A DNA stretch of 64,000 bases from Rhodococcus sp. SGAir0479 (GTDB taxonomy: Bacteria; Actinomycetota; Actinomycetes; Mycobacteriales; Mycobacteriaceae). A program made the translations under genes and the position numbers. Below, piece after piece: positions 16,532 through 24,789 of this stretch (position 1 is its first letter; every line of letters begins with the position of its first letter). The notes beneath the pieces were generated by a model. The model did no database searches. It was not told the origin of the DNA and was given only the letters and a program-made list of their open reading frames with translations. The DNA lies in NCBI RefSeq assembly GCF_005484805.1, contig NZ_CP039432.1, positions 3,906,001 through 3,970,000 on the forward strand. The letters run 5' to 3'.

Positions 16532-19021
16532 TTAACGCCATGCACCGCGCACCCGCAGATCCCGGGCCAGGTGATCGCGTTGTTCGTCCACCAGACGACG
16601 CAGCGCGGCCGGGGCGTCCGCGTTCACGGCGAGCCAGGAGTCCACCCCGTCGAGCGAGTCCGCCGCCGGGAACAACCCGAGCACGATCCGGCGAGCGATC
16701 TCGATGCTGCGCTGCGCCCACACCCGCCGCAGCGCGGCGAAGTACTCGTCGTCGTAGCGGCCGATCAGATCGCGCCGTTCACCTGCGCGGAAGCCTCCGA
16801 TGACGGCGTCCAGCTGGTCGTTGCTCAATCCGGTGTCCTCGAGCGCGGACGTCCACGCCCGTGCCTTGACCTCCGCGTCCGGCCGGGCGGCGAGCGCCCG
16901 CAGTTGCGCGATCCGCCCGGACGCGGTGTCGTCGCGGGTCAGCTCGACGTCCAGATCGGCCGGGGTGGCATGCCCTGTCGCCGACAGCGCAGTCCACAGC
17001 GCCCAGCGCAGGTCGGGGTCCAACGCCAGCCCCGCGGGGGCCGGACGATCACCGGCGAGCATCGCTCCGATGTCGGACGCGTATCGGTCGTCCACAACCG
17101 CTGCCGCCGCGAGGGCCCGCGCCCACGCCAGTTGAGCGCCGGACCCGGGCTCGGCCCGGTGCGTTGCCGCCCAGCAGGTTTCGAGCCGGTCCCGACGCCA
17201 CCTGGCCCGGGCGTCGTCGGTGAGGTAGTGCGCGATAGTGAACGACGCATTCGCCAGTACGGCCGCCGACAGTGCGGTGTTCGTCTCGGACGGCGCGAAG
17301 GCACACGCCATCGACAGGTATCGCTCGGGGTCGAGTTCCCCGTCGCGGGCGGCGTTCCACAGCGCCGACCAGATCAGGCCGCGCGCCAGCGGGTCGGTGA
17401 CGCGATCGAGCGATCGCTCCACCGTCTCGAGGGACGGACCGTCGAGGCGCACCTTCGCATACGTGAGGTCGCCGTCGTTGAGCAGCCGCAGCGGCGCATC
17501 GGGCAGGTCCACCGGGGTGCGGGCGGCGGAGACGTCCAACTCCACCCGCTCCCGCCGCACGAGGTCGCCGGCAGCATCGAAGTCGTAGAGACCGATGGCG
17601 AGCCGGTGCGGACGCGGATCGGTCTGGACGATCTCGTACCCCGCCGCGGCGCGCTCGAGGGTCACGGTGGAGACGCCGGTGGTCTGCAACCATTCCCGTG
17701 CCCACACCGCCAGATCACGTCCGGATGCCGCCGACAGTTCCGTCAACAGGTCCGCGAGCGTCGTGTTCCCGAACGCGTGACGGTGGAAGTACCGTCGGGA
17801 CCCTTCGAAGAACGCGTCACGGCCGACGTAGGCGGCCAGTTGCTTGAGGACGCTCGCACCCTTCGCGTAGGTGATGCCGTCGAAGTTCAGCTTCGCGGCC
17901 TCGAGGTCGACGATGTCGGCGACGATCGGGTGTGTCGTGGGTAGCTGGTCCTGCGAGTACGCCCACGCTTTGCGGCGGTTCGCGAACGCGACCCACGCGT
18001 CGGTCCATTCGGTGGCCTCGGCGCACGCCAGCGCACCCATGTAGTCGGCGAAGGATTCCTTGAGCCACAGATCATCCCACCAGACCATGGTGACCAGATC
18101 GCCGAACCACATGTGGGCCATCTCGTGCAGAATGGTGTTGGCCCGCGCCTCGTACTGGGCGGCCGTGGCGGCGCCGCGGAAGACGTAGGCCTCGGTGAAG
18201 GTCACGCAGCCCGGGTTCTCCATCGCGCCGAGGTTGTACTCGGGCACGAAGACCTGGTCGTACTTCCCCCACGGGTACGGGTAGTCGAAGTGCTCGGCGA
18301 AGAAGTCGAGTCCCTGCTTCGTGACCTCGAATATCGTGTCGGCGTCGAGGTACTGCGCGAGCGACCCACGGCACAGCACTCCCAACGGAACTTCGAGATC
18401 TCCTCGGCGCCACACCGATTCGACGCGATGATACGGACCCGCCACGATGGCCGTGATGTAGGTCGAGATCGGGAGGGTGGGGCAGAACTCGACGGTGACG
18501 CGGTCCTCGTCGTCCTCGGCGACCGCCGGGGGACGGTTGGACGTCACTTCCCATCCGGTCGGTGCCACGACCTCGAAGACGAACGGCGCCTTCATGTCCG
18601 GTTGCTCGAAGCACGCGAAGACGCGACGGGCGTCCGACGGTTCGTACTGCGTGTAGAGGTAGGTGTGACCGTCGACCGGATCGTGGAACCGATGCAGCCC
18701 CTCACCGGTACGGCTGTACTCGCCGACCGCGCTCACCACGACGGTGTTGGACTTGCGCAGGCCGCGAAGGGCGATCCTGGCGCCGTCGTATTCGACGTCC
18801 ACGAACTGACCGTTGACGATCACCGAGCGGATCTCGAGGCCGATGAAGTCGAGCCACGTGTCCGTGGTGGTGGCGTCGAACTCCACCGTGGTCGTGGTCA
18901 GGAACCCGGCTTCGCTGTCGTCCGGGGCGTCGGTCACGTCCAACTCCACCCGATACGAGCGGACGGTCACCGCCGCGGATCGCGCAGCGGTCTCGGCACG
19001 GGTCAGATTCGCGATACTCAC
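16532..19021 (-). CDS. pepN: Aminopeptidase N (M1 family)
   Basis: 829-residue cytosolic zinc metalloaminopeptidase that removes N-terminal residues from peptides. The N-terminal beta domain is followed by the catalytic domain with the exopeptidase motif GAMEN at 265-269, the zinc site HEMAH at 299-303 and the third ligand Glu322 in WLKESFADYMG. A long C-terminal ERAP1-like helical domain (about 520-829) completes the actinobacterial PepN pattern. The GTG at 19021 (SIANLTRAE) has AGGA 8 nt upstream. The much longer open frame beyond it overlaps the divergent gene and is spurious. Confidence 0.93.
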   Translation of the reverse strand: MSIANLTRAETAARSAAVTVRSYRVELDVTDAPDDSEAGFLTTTTVEFDATTTDTWLDFIGLEIRSVIVNGQFVDVEYDGARIALRGLRKSNTVVVSAVGEYSRTGEGLHRFHDPVDGHTYLYTQYEPSDARRVFACFEQPDMKAPFVFEVVAPTGWEVTSNRPPAVAEDDEDRVTVEFCPTLPISTYITAIVAGPYHRVESVWRRGDLEVPLGVLCRGSLAQYLDADTIFEVTKQGLDFFAEHFDYPYPWGKYDQVFVPEYNLGAMENPGCVTFTEAYVFRGAATAAQYEARANTILHEMAHMWFGDLVTMVWWDDLWLKESFADYMGALACAEATEWTDAWVAFANRRKAWAYSQDQLPTTHPIVADIVDLEAAKLNFDGITYAKGASVLKQLAAYVGRDAFFEGSRRYFHRHAFGNTTLADLLTELSAASGRDLAVWAREWLQTTGVSTVTLERAAAGYEIVQTDPRPHRLAIGLYDFDAAGDLVRRERVELDVSAARTPVDLPDAPLRLLNDGDLTYAKVRLDGPSLETVERSLDRVTDPLARGLIWSALWNAARDGELDPERYLSMACAFAPSETNTALSAAVLANASFTIAHYLTDDARARWRRDRLETCWAATHRAEPGSGAQLAWARALAAAAVVDDRYASDIGAMLAGDRPAPAGLALDPDLRWALWTALSATGHATPADLDVELTRDDTASGRIAQLRALAARPDAEVKARAWTSALEDTGLSNDQLDAVIGGFRAGERRDLIGRYDDEYFAALRRVWAQRSIEIARRIVLGLFPAADSLDGVDSWLAVNADAPAALRRLVDEQRDHLARDLRVRGAWR

Positions 19022-19081
19022 GTCTTCGATCCTGCCAGTCGGGCGTACGGCGCGAGTACAGTCCGAGGGAGGACTGGAAGC

Positions 19082-19861
19082 ATGGGTGACATGATCGAAT
19101 CGGACGCCGACGACGCCACCGGTATCGCGCGAATCGTGCTCAACCGGCCGAGTCAGCGAAACCCCCTGTCCGTCAGCGTGATGCGGCAGATCACCGCCGC
19201 CCTGCGTACGCTCGCGCGCGATCCCGCGGTCCGGGTGGTCGTGATCGCCGCGATGGGGCCGGTGTTCTCCGCCGGGCACGATCTCTCCGAAATGGTCGAC
19301 CGCACCCTCGACGACGAGCGGATCGTCTTCGAGGCGTGCACCGCGATGATGGACACCGTGCAGGCCGTTCCGCAGCCGGTGATCGCAGCTGTGCAGGGCC
19401 CCGCGATTGCGGCAGGGTGTCAGTTGGCCGCGTCGTGCGACCTGGTGGTGGCGTCGTCGGACGCGGTGTTCGGTACGCCGGGCGTACGGATCGGTCTCTT
19501 CTGTTCCACGCCCATGGTCGCGCTCAGCCGGGCGGTGGGACGCAAACGTGCGATGCAGATGTTGCTCACCGGCGAGACCGTCGACGCCGCCACCGCCGCC
19601 GACTGGGGCCTGGTCAATGTCGTTGTGCCGCCGGACCAATTGGACGCTAGTGTCAGAGAACTGGCGGCACGCATCGCCGAGTCCAGTCCTCTGACTCTGG
19701 CGATCGGCAAGCAGGCGTTCTATCGACAGATCGATCTGCCGCAGGACGAGGCGTACGCGTTGATGACCGAGACAATGGCGGAGAACGCCGTCACCTGCGA
19801 CGCGCAGGAAGGGATGAGCGCATTTCTCGCGAAACGTAAACCGAACTGGACGGGCAAATGA
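19082..19861 (+). CDS. Enoyl-CoA hydratase/isomerase family protein
   Basis: 259-residue crotonase-fold protein. The oxyanion-hole segments are FSAGHDLSEM and IAAVQGPAIAAGCQLAASCD, and the C-terminal CDAQEGMSAFLAKRKPNW is typical of enoyl-CoA hydratases such as ECHDC3-like proteins. One usual catalytic Glu position is occupied by small residues, so hydratase activity is not certain and an isomerase or other crotonase reaction is possible. GGGAGGA precedes the ATG. It is divergent from pepN and followed by mihF. Confidence 0.87.
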   Translation: MGDMIESDADDATGIARIVLNRPSQRNPLSVSVMRQITAALRTLARDPAVRVVVIAAMGPVFSAGHDLSEMVDRTLDDERIVFEACTAMMDTVQAVPQPVIAAVQGPAIAAGCQLAASCDLVVASSDAVFGTPGVRIGLFCSTPMVALSRAVGRKRAMQMLLTGETVDAATAADWGLVNVVVPPDQLDASVRELAARIAESSPLTLAIGKQAFYRQIDLPQDEAYALMTETMAENAVTCDAQEGMSAFLAKRKPNWTGK

Positions 19862-19970
19862 CGCGAATGGACGCGAGAACTCGACACGCGGAGCCAACTT
19901 GACGCGCGCAGAAGCCCATTGCGTTCTAGCCTGGGGTCCATTCCGGGTTCCGCGACAGAGAGGCACATCC

Positions 19971-20282
19971 ATGGCTTTGCCCACCTTGACCCCCGAACAG
20001 CGCGCCGCCGCGCTCGAGAAGGCCGCCGCCTCCCGCAAGGCGCGATCCGAGCTGAGGGAAGGCCTGAAGTCGGGCAAGCTCACCCTCGTCGAGGTTCTCG
20101 ACAAGGCAGACACCGACGAACTCGTCGGCAAGACCAAGGTGCTGTACCTGCTCGAATCCCTGCCGAAGGTCGGCAAGATCAAGGCCCGCGACATCGCCGA
20201 GTCGGTCGGCATCGCCGAGACCCGCCGCGTGTCCGGTCTGGGCGCCCGCCAGCGCGCCGATCTGATCGCCAAGCTCGGCTGA
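19971..20282 (+). CDS. mihF: Integration host factor (mIHF)
   Basis: 103-residue nucleoid-associated protein that bends DNA. The N-terminal basic helix (ALEKAAASRKARSELREGLKSG) and the helix-two-turn-helix (LPKVGKIKARDIAE, then GLGARQRADLIAKLG) are those of the essential actinobacterial IHF. The ATG at 19971 gives the standard length. The gene ends at a 20-bp perfect hairpin. In mycobacteria mihF usually precedes gmk, but here the next gene is an unrelated UBP zinc-finger gene on the other strand. Confidence 0.93.
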   Translation: MALPTLTPEQRAAALEKAAASRKARSELREGLKSGKLTLVEVLDKADTDELVGKTKVLYLLESLPKVGKIKARDIAESVGIAETRRVSGLGARQRADLIAKLG

Positions 20283-20292
20283 CACCACCCGA

Positions 20293-20336
20293 GACGCGAG
20301 CGACCCCGCACCGGAAGGTGCGGGGTCGCTCGCGTC
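20293..20336 (+). terminator. Terminator of mihF
   Basis: A perfect 20-bp stem starting GACGCGAGCGACCCCGCACC with a GGAA tetraloop, 11 bp after the mihF stop. Exceptionally stable; it also faces the convergent UBP gene. Confidence 0.9.
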
Positions 20337-20405
20337 TGGGGCACCGTCAGGCGTGCACGACGCCGACGGCCGGCGCGAACTCGGGATCAGCTCACGGGAA
20401 GCCTC

Positions 20406-20753
20406 TCAGTGGATTCGGTCGGCCCAGTCGACGGGCACACGGTCGGCGGGCCCCGGCGCCGTCTGTTCGAGGGGGTGATGTTGTGGGGGAGCCAGTTCCG
20501 GGCCGTCGGCGAGCTGCTGCGTGCGGTAGTCCCAGAACCACGTCTCACCCGGCTCGTAGCTGCGGATGATCGGATGCCCGGATGCGGCGGCATGAGCGCT
20601 CGCGTGCTGCCCCGGAGACGAATCGCAGCAGCCGATGTGCCCGCACGCGGCGCAGCGACGCAGATGGACCCACCACCCGTCGACGGCCTCGCATTCGACG
20701 CAGCCGGTACCGCTCGGTCGGGCGTTCGGATCGATGTCGGGGATCTCGTTCAC
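20406..20753 (-). CDS. UBP-type zinc-finger protein
   Basis: 115 residues made almost wholly of a ZnF-UBP fold: CVECEAVDGWWVHLRRCAACGHIGCCDSS, then GQHASAHAAASGHPIIRSYEPGETWFWDY. The Cys/His ligands and the WFWDY segment that in eukaryotes binds free ubiquitin C-termini are present. Stand-alone copies are common in actinobacteria and have no proven partner; Pup or protein tails are possibilities. The GTG at 20753 has AGGAGG 6 nt upstream. It is divergent from the monooxygenase gene. Confidence 0.88.
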   Translation of the reverse strand: MNEIPDIDPNARPSGTGCVECEAVDGWWVHLRRCAACGHIGCCDSSPGQHASAHAAASGHPIIRSYEPGETWFWDYRTQQLADGPELAPPQHHPLEQTAPGPADRVPVDWADRIH

Positions 20754-20917
20754 GCGTGCCTCCTCGGGAGTGGCCGTGGCTCCGGCGCCCGGTCCGTCTC
20801 CCGCCCATTGTCGTCCCCCGCGGTCGATCCGAGGGTCGGATGCTCGCCCCACCGGCGTCGATGGGGATAACGTGCAGGGCAGACGTCGTTCACGAGCACC
20901 CGTAGCCGGAGGATCCG

Positions 20918-22390
20918 ATGAGCGAGACCGACGCCCCCACACCTGTCCATGTCGATGTCCTCGTCGTCGGCGCCGGGCTGTCCGGGATCGGCGTGGCCGC
21001 CCGGCTCCGGCGCGAACACCCCGAGCGGACACTGGCGATCCTCGAGTCCCGCGCAGCCTCGGGCGGAACCTGGGACCTCTTCCGGTATCCCGGCATCCGC
21101 TCCGACTCGGACGTGCAGACCTACGGCTACGACTTCAAGCCGTGGAAGGGACGCAAGGCTCTCGCCCCGGCCGCCGAGATCCTCGACTACATCCGCGAGA
21201 CGGCCCGCGAGTACGACGTCGAGAACTGCATTCGATACCGCCACAGGGTGGTTCGCGCCGAGTGGTCCTCCACGGACGCCCGATGGACCGTGACCGCCCG
21301 CAACGGCGACACCGGCGACATCACGACCTTCACCACCGACTGGTTGTTCTGTGCCACCGGGTACTACAACTACGACCGGGGGTACACGCCGGACATCCCC
21401 GGCATCGAACGGTTCACCGGGCGCGTCGTGCACCCGCAGCAGTGGCCCGCGGACCTGGATTACGCGGGGAAGCGGGTGGTGGTCATCGGGTCCGGCGCCA
21501 CCGCGGTGACGCTGATTCCGGCCATGGCCGACGCCACCGAACACGTCACGATGCTGCAGAGGTCGCCGTCGTACATCATTCCGCTGCCGGCGGAGGACAC
21601 GGTGTCCGACCTGTTCCGGCGTGTGCTGGGCGACCACCGCGGTTACCGGCTGGCCCGGAAGAAGAACATCGCGCTGAACGTCTGGATCTACAAGCTCTGC
21701 CAACGCTTTCCCCGTCGGGCGCGGGCGGTGATCCGCTGGCTGAACAAACGTATGCTCCCGGACGGGTTCGACGTCGACACACACTTCAATCCCCGGTACG
21801 ACCCGTGGGACCAGCGGCTGTGTGTCGTGCCGGGCGGCGACCTGTTCGCGACGATCCGGAAGGGCAAGGCATCGGTCGTCACCGACCGGATCGAGACCGT
21901 CGACGAGACCGGCATCGCGCTCGCGTCGGGGCGACACCTCGACGCCGACATCGTCGTCACCGCGACCGGCCTCGACCTGCTCGCCCTCGGCGGTCTGGAA
22001 CTGTGCATCGACGGCGAGCGGGTCGACATCACGAAACGACTGGTGTTCAAGGGCACGATGCTCTCCGACGTCCCCAACTTCTCGTTCGTCTTCGGATACA
22101 CGAACGCGCCGTGGACGCTCAAGGTCGATCTCGTGGCCGAATACCTGTGCCGGCTGCTGACGGCGATGGACCGCCGGGGCGCGCAGGTCGCGGTGGCCGA
22201 GCAGCGCGCGGGAATGGGCACCCGGCCGCTGCTCGACTTCGCCGCCGGGTACATCCAGCGATCCCTCGACCGGTGGCCCCAGGCCGGCACCGAGGATCCG
22301 TGGAATCTGCAGATGGACTACCACAAGGACGTGGCCGTCCTGCGCGAGACGCCGGTCGACGACGGCTCCCTCACCTTCACCCCGGCGTGA
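20918..22390 (+). CDS. Flavin-binding (Baeyer-Villiger type) monooxygenase
   Basis: 490-residue class B flavoprotein monooxygenase using FAD and NADPH. The FAD fingerprint GAGLSG is at 18-23. The Baeyer-Villiger signature FxGxxxHxxxWP appears as FTGRVVHPQQWP at 166-177, and a second Rossmann motif follows (VVVIGSGATAVTL). GGAGG lies upstream of the ATG. Its stop overlaps the start of the metal ATPase by 4 bp (GTGA), so the two are translationally coupled. Relatives convert ketones (for example ethionamide-activating EthA). The native substrate is unknown. Confidence 0.9.
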   Translation: MSETDAPTPVHVDVLVVGAGLSGIGVAARLRREHPERTLAILESRAASGGTWDLFRYPGIRSDSDVQTYGYDFKPWKGRKALAPAAEILDYIRETAREYDVENCIRYRHRVVRAEWSSTDARWTVTARNGDTGDITTFTTDWLFCATGYYNYDRGYTPDIPGIERFTGRVVHPQQWPADLDYAGKRVVVIGSGATAVTLIPAMADATEHVTMLQRSPSYIIPLPAEDTVSDLFRRVLGDHRGYRLARKKNIALNVWIYKLCQRFPRRARAVIRWLNKRMLPDGFDVDTHFNPRYDPWDQRLCVVPGGDLFATIRKGKASVVTDRIETVDETGIALASGRHLDADIVVTATGLDLLALGGLELCIDGERVDITKRLVFKGTMLSDVPNFSFVFGYTNAPWTLKVDLVAEYLCRLLTAMDRRGAQVAVAEQRAGMGTRPLLDFAAGYIQRSLDRWPQAGTEDPWNLQMDYHKDVAVLRETPVDDGSLTFTPA

Positions 22391-24756
22391 CGACCGGGAG
22401 CGGCACGGTGGAGGCCGACGTGCGATCCCGGCAGCGCGCCCGACTGCGCCGCCTGGGGGAACCTGCGCTGTTGGCGGTCACGACGGTGGCACTGGTCGCC
22501 GGCGCCGTCGCCTGGCTCGTCGGCGCCCGCGACGTCGCGGACGTGTGCTGGATCGCCGGGACGGTCGTCGCGGTCGTGCCCGCGGCGTGGTGGGTGATCG
22601 ACGCGCTCCGCCGCCGCCGGGTCGGGGTCGATCTCATCGCGGTCCTGTCGTTGGTCGGCACGCTGGCGGTCGGTGAGTACCTCGCGGGCGCGTTGATCGG
22701 CGTCATGCTGGCCACCGGCCAGACCCTCGACGCGGCCGCGGAACGCCGGGCCACCAAGGACCTGCGCTCCCTCCTCGATCACGCGCCCCGCACCGCGCGG
22801 CGCCGGGTGGGCGGGAACGTCGACACCGTGCCGCTCGACACCGTGGTCGCCGGTGACACGCTGGTGGTGGGGCCCGGTGAGGTGGTGCCGGTCGACGGCT
22901 GGGTCACGTCAGAGTCGGCGGTGCTCGACGAATCCGTTCTCACGGGCGAGCCGCTGGCCGTGCCGCACGGGCGTGGGGAGGCGCTGCGCAGCGGAACCGT
23001 CAACGCCGGAGCCCCCTTCGAGATGCAGGCCCGCACGACCGCCGAGCAGAGCACGTATGCCGGTATCGTCCGTCTGGCCCGAGACGCGGCCGCCGAGAGC
23101 GCGCCGGTGGTACGGGTCGCGGACCGCATCGCAGCCTGGTTCCTGCCGTTGGCGCTCACGGTCGCCGGCGCTGCGTGGCTCTTCAGCGGTTCGGCCACCC
23201 GCGCGGTCGCCGTGTTGGTCGTCGCCACTCCGTGCCCGCTCCTGCTGGCCGCGCCGGTGGCGATCGTGTCGGGTCTCTCGCGGGCGTCCCGCCGCGGCGT
23301 GGTGATCCGCAACGGGGGCGCGCTCGAGAACCTCGGGCACGCAACCACGTTGGTGTTGGACAAGACGGGCACGCTCACCGCCGGCCGCCCCACCGGCACC
23401 GACGTCCTCACCGCACCCGACGGCGATGCCACCGAGGTACTGCGGCTCGCCGCGTCGGCCGACCAGCTCTCGCCGCACGTGCTGGCCGAGGCCATCGTGC
23501 AGGAGGCGAAGGTCCGGGGCCTGCCCCTGTCGCTGCCCACGGACGTGGACGAGGAGGCCGGGACCGGTGTGACCGCGACCGTCGACGGTCACCGTGTCGC
23601 GGTCGGGACGCTGACCCTGGCCGCGGACGCACCGCCGTGGGCGCGTTCGGCGCACGGCCGGGCGGCACTCGACGGTGCCGCGACCGTGTGGGTGACCGTC
23701 GACGGCACCCTCGCCGGGGCGATTCTGCTGGTCGATCCGGTGCGCCGCGACGCCGCCCGCACCCTGCGCCGGCTGCGCGCGGCGGGGCTGCACCGGCTCG
23801 TCATGCTCACCGGGGACCGGCCGGAACCGGCGGCCGAGATCGGCGCGGTCCTCGGCCTCGACAGCGTCCACGCCGAACAGACGCCCGCCGACAAGGTGGC
23901 AGGGGTCCGCGCCGAACGCGACCGGGCCGTCACGGTGATGGTCGGGGACGGAGTGAACGACGCGCCCGCGCTGGCGGCGGCGACCGTGGGCGTGGCGATG
24001 GGTGCCCGAGGCTCGACGGCCACGTCGGAGGCGGCCGACGTCGTGCTCACCACCGACCGCCTCGACCACCTCGCGGACGCGATGGCGATCGCGCGCCGGT
24101 CCCGGCGCATCGCCGTGCAGAGTGCCACGGTCGGCATGGGATTGTCCTTGGTGGCCATGGGCTTCGCGGCGTTCGGTGTGCTGCCGCCCGCCGCGGGCGC
24201 CCTGCTGCAGGAGGGCATCGACGTGGCCGTCATCCTCAACGCGTTGCGGGCACTGCGCGGTGGTCTCGGCGACGCGGTGCCGCTACCGGAGGACACCGAG
24301 GCGCTGCTGCACCGCTTCTCGGCCGAGCACGACGACCTGCGCGATCAGCTGGCGATTCTGCGGGACACCGCGGATTTGCTCGCGTCCGGGAATCTCGCCG
24401 CCGCCCACACCGGCCTCCGCCGTGTCGACGCGTTCCTGTTCGACACCCTGCTGCCTCACGAGGAGGCCGAGGACCGCGAGCTGTATCCGGCGCTCGCCAC
24501 CCCGCTGGGCACCGCCGAGGCCACCGCCACGATGAGTCGCATGCACGCCGAGATCGACCGCCTCGCACGCCGGCTGCGGACCCATCTGGCGCGGGCCGAC
24601 GCGGCCGGGACCATCACCGCCGACCAGGTCGACGACTTGCTCGCGGGCCTGTACGGACTGCACGCGCTGCTACGGCTGCACTTCGTCCAGGAGGAGGAGA
24701 ACTACTTCACGCTCGCCCCCGAGCCGGACACGCAGGCCCCGACCACTCGCGAGTGA
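22387..24756 (+). CDS. P1B-5-type metal ATPase with C-terminal hemerythrin domain
   Basis: 789 residues. It has membrane helices at about 28-110, 247-300 and 577-620, an actuator domain with TGE at 186-188, the transmembrane motif TPCP at 281-284, the phosphorylation site DKTGT at 325-329 and GDGVND at 520-525. A hemerythrin-like four-helix domain follows (about 636-775, with HRFSAEH, LPHEEAEDRELY, MHAEID and LHFVQEEE supplying His/Glu ligands). The TPC membrane motif plus a C-terminal hemerythrin domain defines the P1B-5 subgroup, known from Sinorhizobium Nia as a Ni/Fe exporter. No N-terminal metal-binding domain is seen. Fe(II) or Ni(II) efflux with oxygen/iron sensing by the hemerythrin tail is inferred. 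Confidence 0.9.
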   Translation: MTTGSGTVEADVRSRQRARLRRLGEPALLAVTTVALVAGAVAWLVGARDVADVCWIAGTVVAVVPAAWWVIDALRRRRVGVDLIAVLSLVGTLAVGEYLAGALIGVMLATGQTLDAAAERRATKDLRSLLDHAPRTARRRVGGNVDTVPLDTVVAGDTLVVGPGEVVPVDGWVTSESAVLDESVLTGEPLAVPHGRGEALRSGTVNAGAPFEMQARTTAEQSTYAGIVRLARDAAAESAPVVRVADRIAAWFLPLALTVAGAAWLFSGSATRAVAVLVVATPCPLLLAAPVAIVSGLSRASRRGVVIRNGGALENLGHATTLVLDKTGTLTAGRPTGTDVLTAPDGDATEVLRLAASADQLSPHVLAEAIVQEAKVRGLPLSLPTDVDEEAGTGVTATVDGHRVAVGTLTLAADAPPWARSAHGRAALDGAATVWVTVDGTLAGAILLVDPVRRDAARTLRRLRAAGLHRLVMLTGDRPEPAAEIGAVLGLDSVHAEQTPADKVAGVRAERDRAVTVMVGDGVNDAPALAAATVGVAMGARGSTATSEAADVVLTTDRLDHLADAMAIARRSRRIAVQSATVGMGLSLVAMGFAAFGVLPPAAGALLQEGIDVAVILNALRALRGGLGDAVPLPEDTEALLHRFSAEHDDLRDQLAILRDTADLLASGNLAAAHTGLRRVDAFLFDTLLPHEEAEDRELYPALATPLGTAEATATMSRMHAEIDRLARRLRTHLARADAAGTITADQVDDLLAGLYGLHALLRLHFVQEEENYFTLAPEPDTQAPTTRE

Positions 24757-24770
24757 GCGGTCGGGGCCTG
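24733..24770. terminator. Terminator overlapping the ATPase stop
   Basis: A perfect 12-bp stem (CAGGCCCCGACC and complement) spanning the last codons and stop of the ATPase, before the convergent cutinase-like gene. Likely bidirectional. Confidence 0.75.
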
Positions 24771-24789
24771 TCGACGCGGTGCGCCCGTG

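Noticed and set aside
20635-22386. Open frame upstream of the metal ATPase in the same frame
   Set aside because: It overlaps the monooxygenase in another frame and is low complexity. The GTG at 22387, coupled to the monooxygenase stop, is the natural start.
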